DNA of 64,000 bases. Source: Sulfitobacter sp. S223. Its GTDB lineage: Bacteria > Pseudomonadota > Alphaproteobacteria > Rhodobacterales > Rhodobacteraceae. Numbering within the stretch: the first letter of the stretch is position 1; each line of letters begins with the position of its first letter. Of the stretch, positions 17,689 through 25,903 are shown in pieces. The notes beneath the pieces are model-generated. The model was not told where the DNA came from and made no database searches. It saw only the letters and a program-made list of their open reading frames with translations. The stretch covers positions 434,001 to 498,000 of the forward strand of contig NZ_CP083560.1 in the NCBI RefSeq assembly GCF_025143825.1. Reading direction: 5' to 3'. A program made the translations under genes and the position numbers.

Positions 17689-18150
17689 TTATGCCAAAGG
17701 TCTCTTTCCGATTTCTTTAAGCACTGCTTCGCTTGTGTCGGCTTCTGACAGATTCATAAGATTGATATCTTTTTCAAAAATGAGAATGTTGCTTAGAGAG
17801 TCAGGCATCTCATTTCGCAGAACTCCCAACATTTTTGGTGAAGCAAAGATTGCTAGGCGGGTAAGATCGCCTGCGCGCAAATGGCGCTCAAGGCGATGCA
17901 AGATGTCCCGTGCGAAATCCTGCATGCCGCGGAAAATGGGGTCTGAGCCAAGCTCCATCGCCGAACGATGCCCCGTATTGCCCGACGCAAAGCTGCGCCC
18001 AGGCTTGTCGGATTCGATGTCCCTTAGGTGCGTTGATTTTGCTTTGCTTTCGATCTCGATCGCGGGCTCGGAAAACCCACCTTCCATATTCCGCAAAATG
18101 CTGCAGCGTACGCCATTCGTTATCAAAGCCCATGTCATATCTCTTGCCAT
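17689..18150 (-). CDS. Host-attachment-type protein (PF10116-like)
   Basis: A 153-residue protein starting MARDMTWALITNGVRCSIL, characteristic of the family annotated as 'protein required for attachment to host cells' (AtsE-like). The typical central segment (FARDILHRLERHLRAGDLTRLAIFASPKMLGVLR) resembles eRF1-type domain folds. It is soluble with no signal peptide. AGGTGAG lies before the ATG. The family name derives from one plant-associated phenotype; in most bacteria the role is unknown and the genes often sit with universal-stress and CBS proteins, as here. It is the last gene of the low-oxygen-type block on the minus strand. No Fnr box was found directly upstream. Confidence 0.85.
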   Translation of the reverse strand: MARDMTWALITNGVRCSILRNMEGGFSEPAIEIESKAKSTHLRDIESDKPGRSFASGNTGHRSAMELGSDPIFRGMQDFARDILHRLERHLRAGDLTRLAIFASPKMLGVLRNEMPDSLSNILIFEKDINLMNLSEADTSEAVLKEIGKRPLA

Positions 18151-18350
18151 ATCTCACCTACTTTTGAGTGCAATGTTACGTGCGCCCGTTGAAAGAGCCG
18201 AGTGGCCTACGCCACTGTGTGCAAATCAACCGGGCAATTCTATAGCTGATCAGCAAGCAGTGCCGCTGCGACGATTTTCCTTTGCATCGCCGCAAGAACG
18301 ACTTTTAAAAGGTGGCCGGATCAAGCTGTATTTGCTGTTTCAGCAAGGCA

Positions 18351-18626
18351 TCAAGGGCAGGCGGCCTGATAGTAGGTGCCGTCGCCGCGGGAATAGGCGC
18401 ATGTGTCGGTTGCCGAATTTTGCGCAACAATGGTACCTGCTGCGGCTCCGGCAAGTGCCGCGATCAGCCGCCAGTTGTCATCCGCATCAAGCGCCTCTGC
18501 TGTGATTAGCCCAGCTGCTGCCCCGCCGGCGACGCCTACAACTGTGCGTTGATCTGCGGTTAGGTTTTCGCAGCCAGCAAGCATCAGGACGCTAATAGCG
18601 AGCGGTTTCAGAACATCTTTGTACAT
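18351..18626 (-). CDS. Small glycine-zipper lipoprotein
   Basis: A 91-residue protein with a lipoprotein signal peptide: MYKDVLKPLAISVLMLAGC ends in a LAGC lipobox, so Cys19 would be lipidated. The mature part has two glycine/alanine-rich zippers (VGVAGGAAAGLITAEAL and AALAGAAAGTIVAQ), like 17-kDa-antigen and OmpA-associated small outer-membrane lipoproteins. AGAGG precedes the ATG. It lies between the host-attachment and CBS genes, all on the minus strand but with separate spacing. It is probably anchored in the outer membrane; the function is unknown. Confidence 0.7.
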   Translation of the reverse strand: MYKDVLKPLAISVLMLAGCENLTADQRTVVGVAGGAAAGLITAEALDADDNWRLIAALAGAAAGTIVAQNSATDTCAYSRGDGTYYQAACP

Positions 18627-18668
18627 TTTGTTGATCCTCTTGATCTGGGTTAAGCTAAATAATTGGGG

Positions 18669-19088
18669 TTAAAGATGATGGTCCGCGACTGCATGAAGCA
18701 GTTCGCCGGACAACTCACGACTGACAGCATGGGACACGTCGCCAAGGCTCAGCATCCCTACAAACCGTTTGTTGTCGTCAAGAACCGGAAGGCGGCGGAT
18801 CTGTTTCTGATCCATGAGGTGGATGGCATCTTCTACCGTTTCAGTTGTGCGGCAATAGATGATCTCTTTCGTCATGACCTCTTCAGCCGAGGTTGCAGAT
18901 GGGTCGCGGCCTTCTGCCACAACGCGAAGCGCGAGGTCGCGATCTGTAATCATTCCGACCAGCTTGTCGTCTTTGCCAATTGGAACTGCCCCGATATCAT
19001 TTTGGTGCATCATCTTGGCGACGTCGCTAACTGGCGTATCTGCGCTTGCCCAATAAGCTGTGTGGTGGATTGCATCGTTGATCTTCAT
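18669..19088 (-). CDS. CBS-domain protein
   Basis: A 139-residue protein made almost entirely of a pair of CBS domains: the first has GAVPIGKDDKLVGMITDRDLALR, the second IRRLPVLDDNKRFVGMLSLGD, together forming a Bateman module that binds adenine nucleotides. It starts MKINDAIHH behind GGGAGAATCC; a longer frame upstream was rejected. A TTGAC-N4-GTCAA palindrome lies about 66 bases ahead of the start. Stand-alone CBS proteins of this type are usual members of FNR/FixK-controlled stress clusters. It could sense energy charge (AMP/ATP) and regulate a partner, not identified here. Confidence 0.88.
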   Translation of the reverse strand: MKINDAIHHTAYWASADTPVSDVAKMMHQNDIGAVPIGKDDKLVGMITDRDLALRVVAEGRDPSATSAEEVMTKEIIYCRTTETVEDAIHLMDQKQIRRLPVLDDNKRFVGMLSLGDVSHAVSRELSGELLHAVADHHL

Positions 19089-19465
19089 CTCGGATTCTCC
19101 CAAACGCTGTTGCTGCATTGAATGTAACGGCGGGCGGTGCCGTTCTATTGACGACCGTCAATCAGGCCGCTTTTCAGGTCTGATTACCTGCGCGTGTCGC
19201 GGCGGGGGGGGCGCCATCAAAACAGCCTTCCGATACGCGTGGAAATTCTCCGGAGCTTTAGTTGCCTCACAAAGCTGACGGATCGCCCATGACCGGCGAC
19301 ATCGGTTTTAGGTGGTGCAAATTGTCGCGCTTTCGAACCGATGCTTTGATGAACTGACAAATGTCAAAACGCATTTTCAAAAACACATCATGATTCTTGA
19401 TTATGTACGAAGGCCACAGTTTGCTCTTGGTTTTCGACGCAATACACCGAAGGAGGAATATTCCA
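19089..19465. other. Divergent intergenic region CBS gene / RTX gene
   Basis: A 377-base gap between the minus-strand CBS gene and the plus-strand RTX-type gene. It contains the Crp/Fnr-like palindrome at 19148-19161, a G-run near 19200-19210, and an A/T-rich stretch at 19340-19420 with a TGACAAATGTCA repeat. No extra gene is supported. Confidence 0.4.
19148..19161. promoter_or_regulatory. Crp/Fnr-family operator (TTGAC-N4-GTCAA)
   Basis: TTGAC-GACC-GTCAA is a perfect inverted repeat, extended to 6+6 by the flanking A and T. It lies about 66 bases upstream of the CBS-domain gene on the minus strand and has the same sequence form as the site at 4737-4750. Confidence 0.6.
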
Positions 19466-22318
19466 GTGGCAACACCAATTGACCCAACAGCAACTGTTGA
19501 TTTTGATCAGCCTCTCAACACAGATCCTGATTTTTCGTCATTCCACATTTTCAGCACCGATGACGTCACGGGCACCTTCGCAGGTGCAACCCAAGGAGAA
19601 GACGGCGGTATCGTTGATTTTTCCGGCGTAAACGGGACGATAGTAACCAAAGAGGGCATCACGCTTTATCCGATCGACAGCGAGTTCGGTTTTAACGTTA
19701 CTGATTTCGATTCTGCCGAGGCTAAGACAATTGACGGCCTTTATACGGAAGGTTGGGTCGGAGACCTGATCGTCAACGGGGAACAAGCCGGTATCGTCGT
19801 GTCTGACTCTCCGACTGACACATTCAAGACCCCCGCGCTTTTGGGAACATGGCTTGCCGGTCTTGGTGGCAACACGGTCAAAGCATCGACAGAACACTAC
19901 ACCGTCATGCAAAATGTCCTGTCCGATCAGGCGTATCCAGAAGATCCCGCTGCCGTTTATGCTCTTGATGATGACTTGACCCTGCTGAGCCTGAACCCGG
20001 ATTGGAACGAAGTGAAGGTAAGCACGCTTCTGGGTGATCCCGGAACATACGGCGTGACTGATGCGAATTTGGACGGCGTTCTTGATATCAAGGACCTTCT
20101 GAATCCAAACGAAAGTACGATTGCCTACGACATTGCCTATGGTGACGATTATTCGGTGACCATGAAAGACGACGGTAAATTGTTGTACCGTTGGGGCAAC
20201 ACAATCAAACGGCCAAATGATGTCCGTCTCGAAGCGACACTGGATACTCCGGATGACTGGGACGAGGTAGACAGCACGACGTCGCTCAAGAAGTTGTACT
20301 CGATCTCATCTGCCGAACTGGTCATGCACCATACGATAACGAACAATCCAAATGATCAGGTGCGTCCGGAAGATTTCGAGAACGAGTCCGCCATCGGTAC
20401 GCTGCCAACGTACGAAGTCATCGAAAACTATAATGGTGACATTGGTCGCACGGTTTGGGCGTCCACAGATGCCTACTATGCTGGTGACGGCACGCTCTAC
20501 GAAGCGGGTACCATTCTTCGTGACACAATGTTGGCAGAAGCGGTCACAGGGTCGGTTCTGGACACGATTGGTGCCACCTCACAGGATCTGGATCTCGGAT
20601 ATACAAATGCATGGTATACAACCATGGATCGGGAGCCGTTCGAGCCGGTTTTGAACGAAGATGGAACTGAATATATTACCGGGCCTCGCTGGCGCCTGCT
20701 GCCGGACAAGTACGGTCAGGACTTGCCAAGCGTTGTTATCCCGCTTGACCCCAGCCAAACTCCGCCAATTCAACAAGACGATCAGAAGTATGAAGTTGGT
20801 GCAGAAACGCAGACGGTGCTTAACCTGCTGGACTGGGCAACGAATATTTCACCTTTGAACATTAGCGCCGGTTGGCAGGACAACGCCGGATCGGTTTCGG
20901 TCAATGGTGTGAATCTGAGCGATGACTTTGACATCGCGGTCTACATCAAAGGGGACATCAAGCCAGCAACAGTATATAGCGCAGAGCTGTTGGTTGATTA
21001 CGACGAGATCACTATCCATGATGCGGGCACTGCAGTGGTCGGCAGCGCAGCCGATGATTATCTTGTTGGCGTTGGCAACAACGTCTTTGAAGGTGGGGCC
21101 GGGTCCGATCTGTTTGTTGTGTCATATGGAACGTCTGTTTCTGATATCATTACAAGCAGCACGATCTCCGACTTCGAAGTCGGCGCGGATAAGATCGGTC
21201 TGATTGGTTTTGACCAATTGATTGATTTCAATCCGGAAGTTGTTGCTCAGGCCGCCGTCATTTCCCAAGGCGTTTCCGGCGATGACCTGACTGTCTTTGT
21301 TGATGGTCAACTGGTTGCAACACTGACCGGCGTGGCGGCTGATCTGAATGTCGGGCCGACGATTGAAGCGGGCGAAGGGCTTGACCTGCTCGACGACTTC
21401 TTTGTGTCCAATCCTGGTGAAGGTGTGCCGGAACCTGAGCTGACGACCATTGGATCGGTTCAGAAAATTACAGGTCTTGATCACAACGAAAGAACGGTCG
21501 CGTTTGAAGGCGGCGCTACATTCGAGAATGCAGTTGTGTTTGCGTCTCCTGTAACCAGAAACGGCCCCGAAGCCGTCACTGTCGAATTCTCGGAAATTAC
21601 GTCGACCGGTGCGACCCTGTACCTCGAAGAGCCCGACGGATACGACAACATCCACCGTAAGGAGGCCGTCTCACTGGTGGTCTTTGAAGAGGGGAACTTT
21701 GAGCTCGCTGACGGCAGCAGGCTCCAAGTTGGTACAACCAAGTTCGAGACTGGGCTGAACAATGAGTTCCACACTGTCACCTTCGATACAGCTTTTGATG
21801 ATATCCCGGTCATTCTGCTGCAGGTTCAAACCAACAATGGCGCCGATTGGGAAGTTCTGCGCGCGCAGAACATTACCACGACCAGCTTTGAATATGCGAT
21901 CCAGGAAGCCGAGGCTTCCGACGAATGGCATACGCGTGAGCTAGTCGGCTGGGCTGCGGTGGATGCGTCAAGTGAGGATGGTATTGTTGATTGGTCAGGT
22001 ATTATGGGTCAGGCCTTTAACACAGGCACGACTGTTAACCACACGGCTGATGAATTCGAATTCCAGTCAGACATCGGCACGGATCCGATTGTCGCCGCTA
22101 CGATTGCCAGCTTCAACGGCAAGGATACGGCCAACTTGCGTATGACTGATCTGGTCAACGATGGTACCTCTGCAACAGCTAGCTTTATGATCAGTGAAGA
22201 AACCACTCTTGGTGATGAAGTCATGCACGTTAACGAAGAGGTCACAGGCGTGGCTTTCGAAACCAGCGGCTTCTTGTCCGGCTTCGACTATGTCGAAGAT
22301 TCGATGTTCATGGTCTGA
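19466..22318 (+). CDS. Large RTX/adhesin-like secreted protein with three C-terminal repeats
   Basis: A 950-residue acidic protein without an N-terminal signal peptide, suggesting type I secretion. GTG was taken as start because AAGGAGG lies 9 bases before it. The N-terminal 500 residues are unfamiliar, with an EF-hand-like DANLDGVLDIKDLL near 197. A short RTX-like segment (GSAADDYLVGVGNNVFEGGAGSDLF) follows at about 530-560. The C-terminal 283 residues form three related repeats (about 668-759, 760-851, 852-950) sharing a TVxF...PVV...NG...H.E pattern, similar to H-type-lectin-like modules of marine secreted proteins. It is probably a Ca2+-binding surface or extracellular protein; substrate unknown. 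No transporter genes are adjacent. Confidence 0.8.
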   Translation: MATPIDPTATVDFDQPLNTDPDFSSFHIFSTDDVTGTFAGATQGEDGGIVDFSGVNGTIVTKEGITLYPIDSEFGFNVTDFDSAEAKTIDGLYTEGWVGDLIVNGEQAGIVVSDSPTDTFKTPALLGTWLAGLGGNTVKASTEHYTVMQNVLSDQAYPEDPAAVYALDDDLTLLSLNPDWNEVKVSTLLGDPGTYGVTDANLDGVLDIKDLLNPNESTIAYDIAYGDDYSVTMKDDGKLLYRWGNTIKRPNDVRLEATLDTPDDWDEVDSTTSLKKLYSISSAELVMHHTITNNPNDQVRPEDFENESAIGTLPTYEVIENYNGDIGRTVWASTDAYYAGDGTLYEAGTILRDTMLAEAVTGSVLDTIGATSQDLDLGYTNAWYTTMDREPFEPVLNEDGTEYITGPRWRLLPDKYGQDLPSVVIPLDPSQTPPIQQDDQKYEVGAETQTVLNLLDWATNISPLNISAGWQDNAGSVSVNGVNLSDDFDIAVYIKGDIKPATVYSAELLVDYDEITIHDAGTAVVGSAADDYLVGVGNNVFEGGAGSDLFVVSYGTSVSDIITSSTISDFEVGADKIGLIGFDQLIDFNPEVVAQAAVISQGVSGDDLTVFVDGQLVATLTGVAADLNVGPTIEAGEGLDLLDDFFVSNPGEGVPEPELTTIGSVQKITGLDHNERTVAFEGGATFENAVVFASPVTRNGPEAVTVEFSEITSTGATLYLEEPDGYDNIHRKEAVSLVVFEEGNFELADGSRLQVGTTKFETGLNNEFHTVTFDTAFDDIPVILLQVQTNNGADWEVLRAQNITTTSFEYAIQEAEASDEWHTRELVGWAAVDASSEDGIVDWSGIMGQAFNTGTTVNHTADEFEFQSDIGTDPIVAATIASFNGKDTANLRMTDLVNDGTSATASFMISEETTLGDEVMHVNEEVTGVAFETSGFLSGFDYVEDSMFMV

Positions 22319-22757
22319 TACCATTTGAAGCTAAGATGGATCGTCGGCAGCGTTGTTACAATGTTGCCGGCGAACGCTATTTAAGTCTTCTATTTCTGAA
22401 TCAAATCTCGGCCGGTGTACTTTCAAGGTTTTACTATGAGTGCTGATGCCTCAAGCGCGCTGGTAAAGACGATAAAAGCGGGACCATACAATTGATCGAA
22501 GTGATGCGGCTCTCCTAAAGTTAAGCCATTTTGCAGCCTGGGATTGATTATGCGCCTGATGGGTCCGTGTCGGCGTCATTAACGTGAAAGCTATTCGCAC
22601 TACCTGTATCGCCAAAGTCTAAACTTCAGCCTTAACAGCAGCGCCCTCATTAACAATTTATGATCAAGCCTAGAGAAATTCTCGTGGTGCGATTCCGACC
22701 GCAATCTTTGCCGCGCACTGAAAATGCCTGAAAAATGCGCTTTTGTCGAAAAGCGCT
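22319..22757. other. Intergenic region after RTX gene
   Basis: About 440 bases between the RTX gene and tRNA-Ala. It contains a strong hairpin just after the RTX stop (22343-22371) and no supported reading frame. The short frames on the minus strand overlapping the tRNA are artefacts. Confidence 0.4.
22343..22371 (+). terminator. Hairpin downstream of RTX gene
   Basis: GTCGGCAGCGTTGT pairs with ACAATGTTGCCGGC (14 pairs including G-T wobbles) almost without a loop, 25 bases after the stop codon. There is no long T run after it, so it may act as a terminator or a 3' stabiliser. Confidence 0.45.
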
Positions 22758-22833
22758 TGGTGGAGCATAGCGGGATCGAACCGCTGACCTCCTGCATGCC
22801 ATGCAGGCGCTCTCCCAGCTGAGCTAATGCCCC
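22758..22833 (-). tRNA. tRNA-Ala (anticodon GGC)
   Basis: The reverse strand reads a 76-base tRNA: acceptor GGGGCAT pairing with ATGCTCC, D-loop AGCTCAGCTGGGAGAGC, anticodon stem CCTGC/GCAGG around the loop ATGGCAT with GGC at positions 34-36, T-arm GGTTCGATCC and an encoded CCA end. GGC reads alanine codons GCC and GCU. Confidence 0.95.
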
Positions 22834-22963
22834 AAACACGCAAGCGTGTATTGGTGTCCCTAAAGGGGACGAAGGGACGACTCCGAAGAGCCGATGCGCC
22901 GTGTACTAGGCACAAGCGGCGGCGGGATCAAGCGAAAAAGCACGCTCCCGCCGACCTGATTTA

Positions 22964-23290
22964 TCAATCTTCGTCGTTGGATGCCACATCCGCGATCTCA
23001 TCGAGCGGAACTGTATCATCATCGTCTTCGTCGTCGTCCAGCAGATCGTCGTCCAGATCCACATCTACATCGTCGTCATCTACCAGATCATCATCTTCGG
23101 TGACTTTGGATGCTTTTGCTTTTGCCGTGGCCGCATCTTCGGCGTCGGCTGCAATCATGCGGGACTTGGACTGGTCAACTTCTACGACCTCACCCGTATA
23201 TGGGCTAATGATCGGGTCTTTGTTCAGGTCATAGAAACGCTTGCCCGTGGTGGGGCACAGGCGCTTGGTTCCCCATTCTTCGTTGGGCAT
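22964..23290 (-). CDS. TIGR02300 / FYDLN acid family protein
   Basis: A 108-residue protein with the family signature near its start: MPNEEWGTKRLCPTTGKRFYDLN, including the FYDLN block and a CPxTGKRFYD segment, followed by DPIISPYTGEVV. The second half is extremely acidic, almost all Asp and Glu (about residues 66-100), and probably disordered. The family is restricted largely to Alphaproteobacteria and its function is not established. A GGGGAA ribosome site precedes the ATG. It lies just upstream of tRNA-Ala on the same strand. Confidence 0.9.
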   Translation of the reverse strand: MPNEEWGTKRLCPTTGKRFYDLNKDPIISPYTGEVVEVDQSKSRMIAADAEDAATAKAKASKVTEDDDLVDDDDVDVDLDDDLLDDDEDDDDTVPLDEIADVASNDED

Positions 23291-23399
23291 GTATTTCCCC
23301 TTTAATCATTGGTGTTGTGTCTAGATGATTCAGCGCAATTGCCATATGCAGGGCATGCTGTCCAGCCAAAAGCCCCATACCCCACTCCGTGAGCATCGT

Positions 23400-24086
23400 A
23401 TGTCTGACCCGCACCTCCCCGGAGATCCTCCGATTCCCCTGATATTGCGGCGTTCTGCGCAGGCAAAGCGCATTTCCTTGCGCATCAGCCAGCTGGACGG
23501 GCGTGTGACATTAACCATTCCAAAACGGCTGGCCGAGCGTGAAGCGCTGGATTTCGCGCGCAGCAAAGAGACATGGATTCGCCAGCATTTGGATGCGCGT
23601 GGCGAAGATGTGTTGGTGCGGATAGGTGCAGAGCTGCCTCTGGGGGGCAAAGTGTTTACGGTTCAATCAGGCACTGGCCGGCGGGTGCAGATTAACGACG
23701 ATGGGATATTCGTGCCCGGACCACCGGAACGTGCAGGCAAACGGCTGTCCGCGCATTTAAAGGAGCTTGCGCGTGACCGGCTGGCGGGGGCCAGCGATGA
23801 CTACGCAGCGCTGTTGGGGCGCAGTTATGCGCGGCTGTCGCTGCGTGATACACGGTCACGGTGGGGGTCGTGCACGTCGGACGGCGGGTTGATGTATTCA
23901 TGGCGTTTGATCATGGCGCCGCCAGAGGTGCTGGATTATGTGGCAGCCCATGAGGTGGCGCATCTGGCGCAGATGAATCACTCGCCCGCATTCTGGGCCG
24001 AAGTGACAAAGATTTACGGCGACTACGCAGCGCCGCGTAACTGGCTGCGGGCAAATGGTAACACCTTGCACCGGTATAAGTTTTGA
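23400..24086 (+). CDS. YgjP-like zinc metallopeptidase (DUF45/M48-type)
   Basis: A 228-residue protein with the YgjP/DUF45 metallopeptidase pattern: PLILRRSAQAKRISLRIS at the start, RDTRSRWGSCTS in the middle, and the zinc motif HEVAHLAQMNHSPAFW (HExxH plus a downstream His). The cytoplasmic protein family is of unknown substrate. The start at 23400 (MSDPHLPGD) fits homologue N-termini, but the ribosome site is weak and ATGs at 23346 and 23355 in the same frame are possible. It diverges from the FYDLN gene. Confidence 0.85.
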   Translation: MSDPHLPGDPPIPLILRRSAQAKRISLRISQLDGRVTLTIPKRLAEREALDFARSKETWIRQHLDARGEDVLVRIGAELPLGGKVFTVQSGTGRRVQINDDGIFVPGPPERAGKRLSAHLKELARDRLAGASDDYAALLGRSYARLSLRDTRSRWGSCTSDGGLMYSWRLIMAPPEVLDYVAAHEVAHLAQMNHSPAFWAEVTKIYGDYAAPRNWLRANGNTLHRYKF

Positions 24087-24129
24087 ACTGGTTCGGCATG
24101 CGGGTTTCTGCGCTTGACGTGGCTGTGGC

Positions 24130-24141
24130 TTGTGATCACAA
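24130..24141. promoter_or_regulatory. Perfect 12-base palindrome at gntR start (candidate autoregulatory operator)
   Basis: TTGTGATCACAA is perfectly self-complementary and lies 6 bases before the ATG of the GntR-family regulator, followed by ATACGTAT, another palindrome. FCD-type GntR regulators commonly bind short palindromes with a TNGT...ACNA core, which this contains. Confidence 0.5.
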
Positions 24142-24147
24142 ATACGT

Positions 24148-24798
24148 ATGAACCTGACATCTCGCCCTGTTGATCCCGCTCCTTTGGCGCATGACCGTGT
24201 ATATCGGCATTTGCGGTCACGGATCATGCACGGAGATGTTCCGCCCGGTGCTGCGCTGACCCTGCGCGGCATTGGTAAAGAATATGAGGTGTCGATGACG
24301 CCGGCGCGCGAATCGGTGCGACGGCTGGTCGCTGAAGGGGCGCTGAGCATGTCGAATTCGGGCCGTATCTCAACGCCGCTTCTTAGCAATGAACGGATTG
24401 AAGAACTGGCCGCCCTGCGCGCGCTGATTGAGGTAGAGCTTGCTTCTCGTGCCCTGCCACGGGCGCATCTGGCGCTGATAGAACGGTTGCAGAACATCAA
24501 CGCCAAGGTGGGTGAGGCCGTAGCCCACCGCGATGCGGTGAGCTATATCCGCACCAATCTTGAGTTTCACCGCACCCTGTATTTGCGTGCGCAGGCGCCT
24601 GCAATGTTGGCTATGGCAGAGACTGTCTGGTTGCAGATGGGGCCGACCATGCGTGCGCTCTATGGTCGTTTGCGCCGCACCGATCCCCCGCATTTTCACA
24701 AGCTTATTATCGCAGCGTTGCGCGCAGGGGATGAGCCTGGTCTGAGGCTGGCGGTCAGGTCCGATGTGACGCAGGGCCTGCGGATGCTAGCGAGCTAA
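24148..24798 (+). CDS. GntR-family transcriptional regulator, FCD domain
   Basis: A 216-residue regulator. The N-terminal winged helix (about 12-75) has the typical LRSRIMHGDVPPGAALTLRGIGKEYEVSMTPARESVRRLVAEG split here: IMHGDVPPGAAL then MTPARESVRRL. The C-terminal helical FCD domain (about 85-212) keeps E, H and N-type metal ligands (LEFHRTLY, HKLIIAAL). It would repress or activate a small-molecule catabolic gene in response to a carboxylate ligand. The ATG follows directly on the TTGTGATCACAA palindrome, suggesting autoregulation and a very short leader. No obvious target operon is adjacent; the nearest downstream gene is the GNAT acetyltransferase. Confidence 0.88.
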   Translation: MNLTSRPVDPAPLAHDRVYRHLRSRIMHGDVPPGAALTLRGIGKEYEVSMTPARESVRRLVAEGALSMSNSGRISTPLLSNERIEELAALRALIEVELASRALPRAHLALIERLQNINAKVGEAVAHRDAVSYIRTNLEFHRTLYLRAQAPAMLAMAETVWLQMGPTMRALYGRLRRTDPPHFHKLIIAALRAGDEPGLRLAVRSDVTQGLRMLAS

Positions 24799-24840
24799 GT
24801 TCTTGACCTGCGTAGCGTATTGGGCGAGCCTTACATGATG

Positions 24841-24873
24841 GACAACAATTTTTGTCATAATACATCGTATTAT
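24841..24873. promoter_or_regulatory. Two adjacent inverted repeats upstream of GNAT gene
   Basis: GACAA-N6-TTGTC (24841-24856) is followed immediately by ATAATAC-ATC-GTATTAT (24857-24873), a perfect 7+7 inverted repeat. They lie between the GntR regulator and the acetyltransferase and could be operator sites for it or for another regulator. Confidence 0.45.
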
Positions 24874-24979
24874 CGCGGCTTCTCATAGCGCGCGGACGAT
24901 ATTCTCACTTAAAATTTCTATCGTGCCGCCGTCTGTGCGGGGTTTTGGCATGGGCGGGGCTCTTATCGGAGCGACCTTC

Positions 24980-25414
24980 ATGAACCATATTCGTCTTATT
25001 CTTGAGAAAGACATTCCCCAGTTGCTTGGCTGGGTACACGCACTGGCCGCGCATCACGAAGATGCAGCATCTGTCACTATGGACGACCTCCGCCGCGATT
25101 TCCTGGGTCCGCACCCATGGGTAAGGGGGCTTGTCGCATCCGAGTATGGCTATGCAGCGCTTTGCCCGCTGGCGCAGGTGCAGTTTGGTGCGCGCGGAAT
25201 GGATATCCATCATCTATTTGTCGCGCCGCACGCAAGAGGCCGCGGCATCGGGCGCGCGCTGATCAAAGCCTCGATAGAGCTTGCTCGAGCTGAGGGATGC
25301 CGGTTTCTGACTGTAGGAACACATCCAGACAATCGGGCGGCCCAAGAGGTATACCTGCAAACAGGGTTTGAGCGCATGTCGAGCGCGGCACCACGGTTCC
25401 GCATGAAATGGTAG
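24980..25414 (+). CDS. GNAT-family N-acetyltransferase
   Basis: A 144-residue GNAT acyltransferase. The acetyl-CoA site is clear: IHHLFVAPHARGRGIGRALI (motif A, R/Q-x-x-G-x-G/A as RGRGIGRA), followed by a C-terminal VGTHPDNRAAQEVYLQTGFER. The start MNHIRLILEKDIPQLL was chosen with GGAG upstream; the in-frame ATG at 24923 region lacks a good ribosome site. The substrate (amino acid, antibiotic or protein N-terminus) cannot be told. It stands alone after two inverted repeats. Confidence 0.85.
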   Translation: MNHIRLILEKDIPQLLGWVHALAAHHEDAASVTMDDLRRDFLGPHPWVRGLVASEYGYAALCPLAQVQFGARGMDIHHLFVAPHARGRGIGRALIKASIELARAEGCRFLTVGTHPDNRAAQEVYLQTGFERMSSAAPRFRMKW

Positions 25415-25420
25415 GCTTGT

Positions 25421-25903
25421 TCAGGTTTCCAGTGCGCGTATGACCTGCTGAATAAATGCCGCTTGTTGCTTTGTATCAGGAACCGTGGCGCCGCGCTTTT
25501 CGCTCACGTGCCTGAGCGCTTCAGCTGCCGTGAAACCGAAGTGACCCAGAACTGTGCAAGCCAGCATACCGGAACGACCAATGCTGGCATGACAATGCAC
25601 TGCGATATGATGGTCTGAGCGTATTTGATGGGCCACATCGGCAGCAAAGCGGGTAAATGGTTCGGGGTCTGGCAGATGCATGTCACGGATAGGGTGGTTC
25701 AGAAATGACATCCCCAGATTGGAGCATTCCTCGGCTTCACCATTTAGACCAATTTCAGCGGCCTCAGACGGCTCAAGCAGCGATATGAGGGTATCAATAC
25801 CGAAGCTTTTCAGGTGCGCCAGATCATCCGGCAGCACCTTTGGACGCAAGGTTATAGAAAGTGAACCGGGAAGGCCTTCGATCAGAGGGAAGAGGGTACT
25901 CAG
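25421..25903 (-). CDS. Dual-specificity/tyrosine phosphatase-like protein with apparent CTG start
   Basis: A 160-residue cysteine-dependent phosphatase. The P-loop [10 protein letters not shown] fits HC-x5-R with the nucleophile Cys and Arg; an Asp-rich loop ([12 protein letters not shown]) would supply the general acid. Residues before the first ATG/GTG/TTG candidate (TTG at 25849) look like true homologous N-terminus ([14 protein letters not shown]). The frame is open up to a TGA near 25935, with CTG at 25903 as the only near-cognate start. It overlaps the accA stop as CTGA, imitating the usual ATGA coupling. It is the second gene of an accA operon. The substrate is unknown. Confidence 0.8.
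   Translation of the reverse strand: MSTLFPLIEGLPGSLSITLRPKVLPDDLAHLKSFGIDTLISLLEPSEAAEIGLNGEAEECSNLGMSFLNHPIRDMHLPDPEPFTRFAADVAHQIRSDHHIAVHCHASIGRSGMLACTVLGHFGFTAAEALRHVSEKRGATVPDTKQQAAFIQQVIRALET

Noticed and set aside
22983..23100. Repetitive GTCATC-type stretch as a possible microsatellite or repeat
   Set aside because: It encodes the Asp-rich tail of the FYDLN acid protein on the minus strand.
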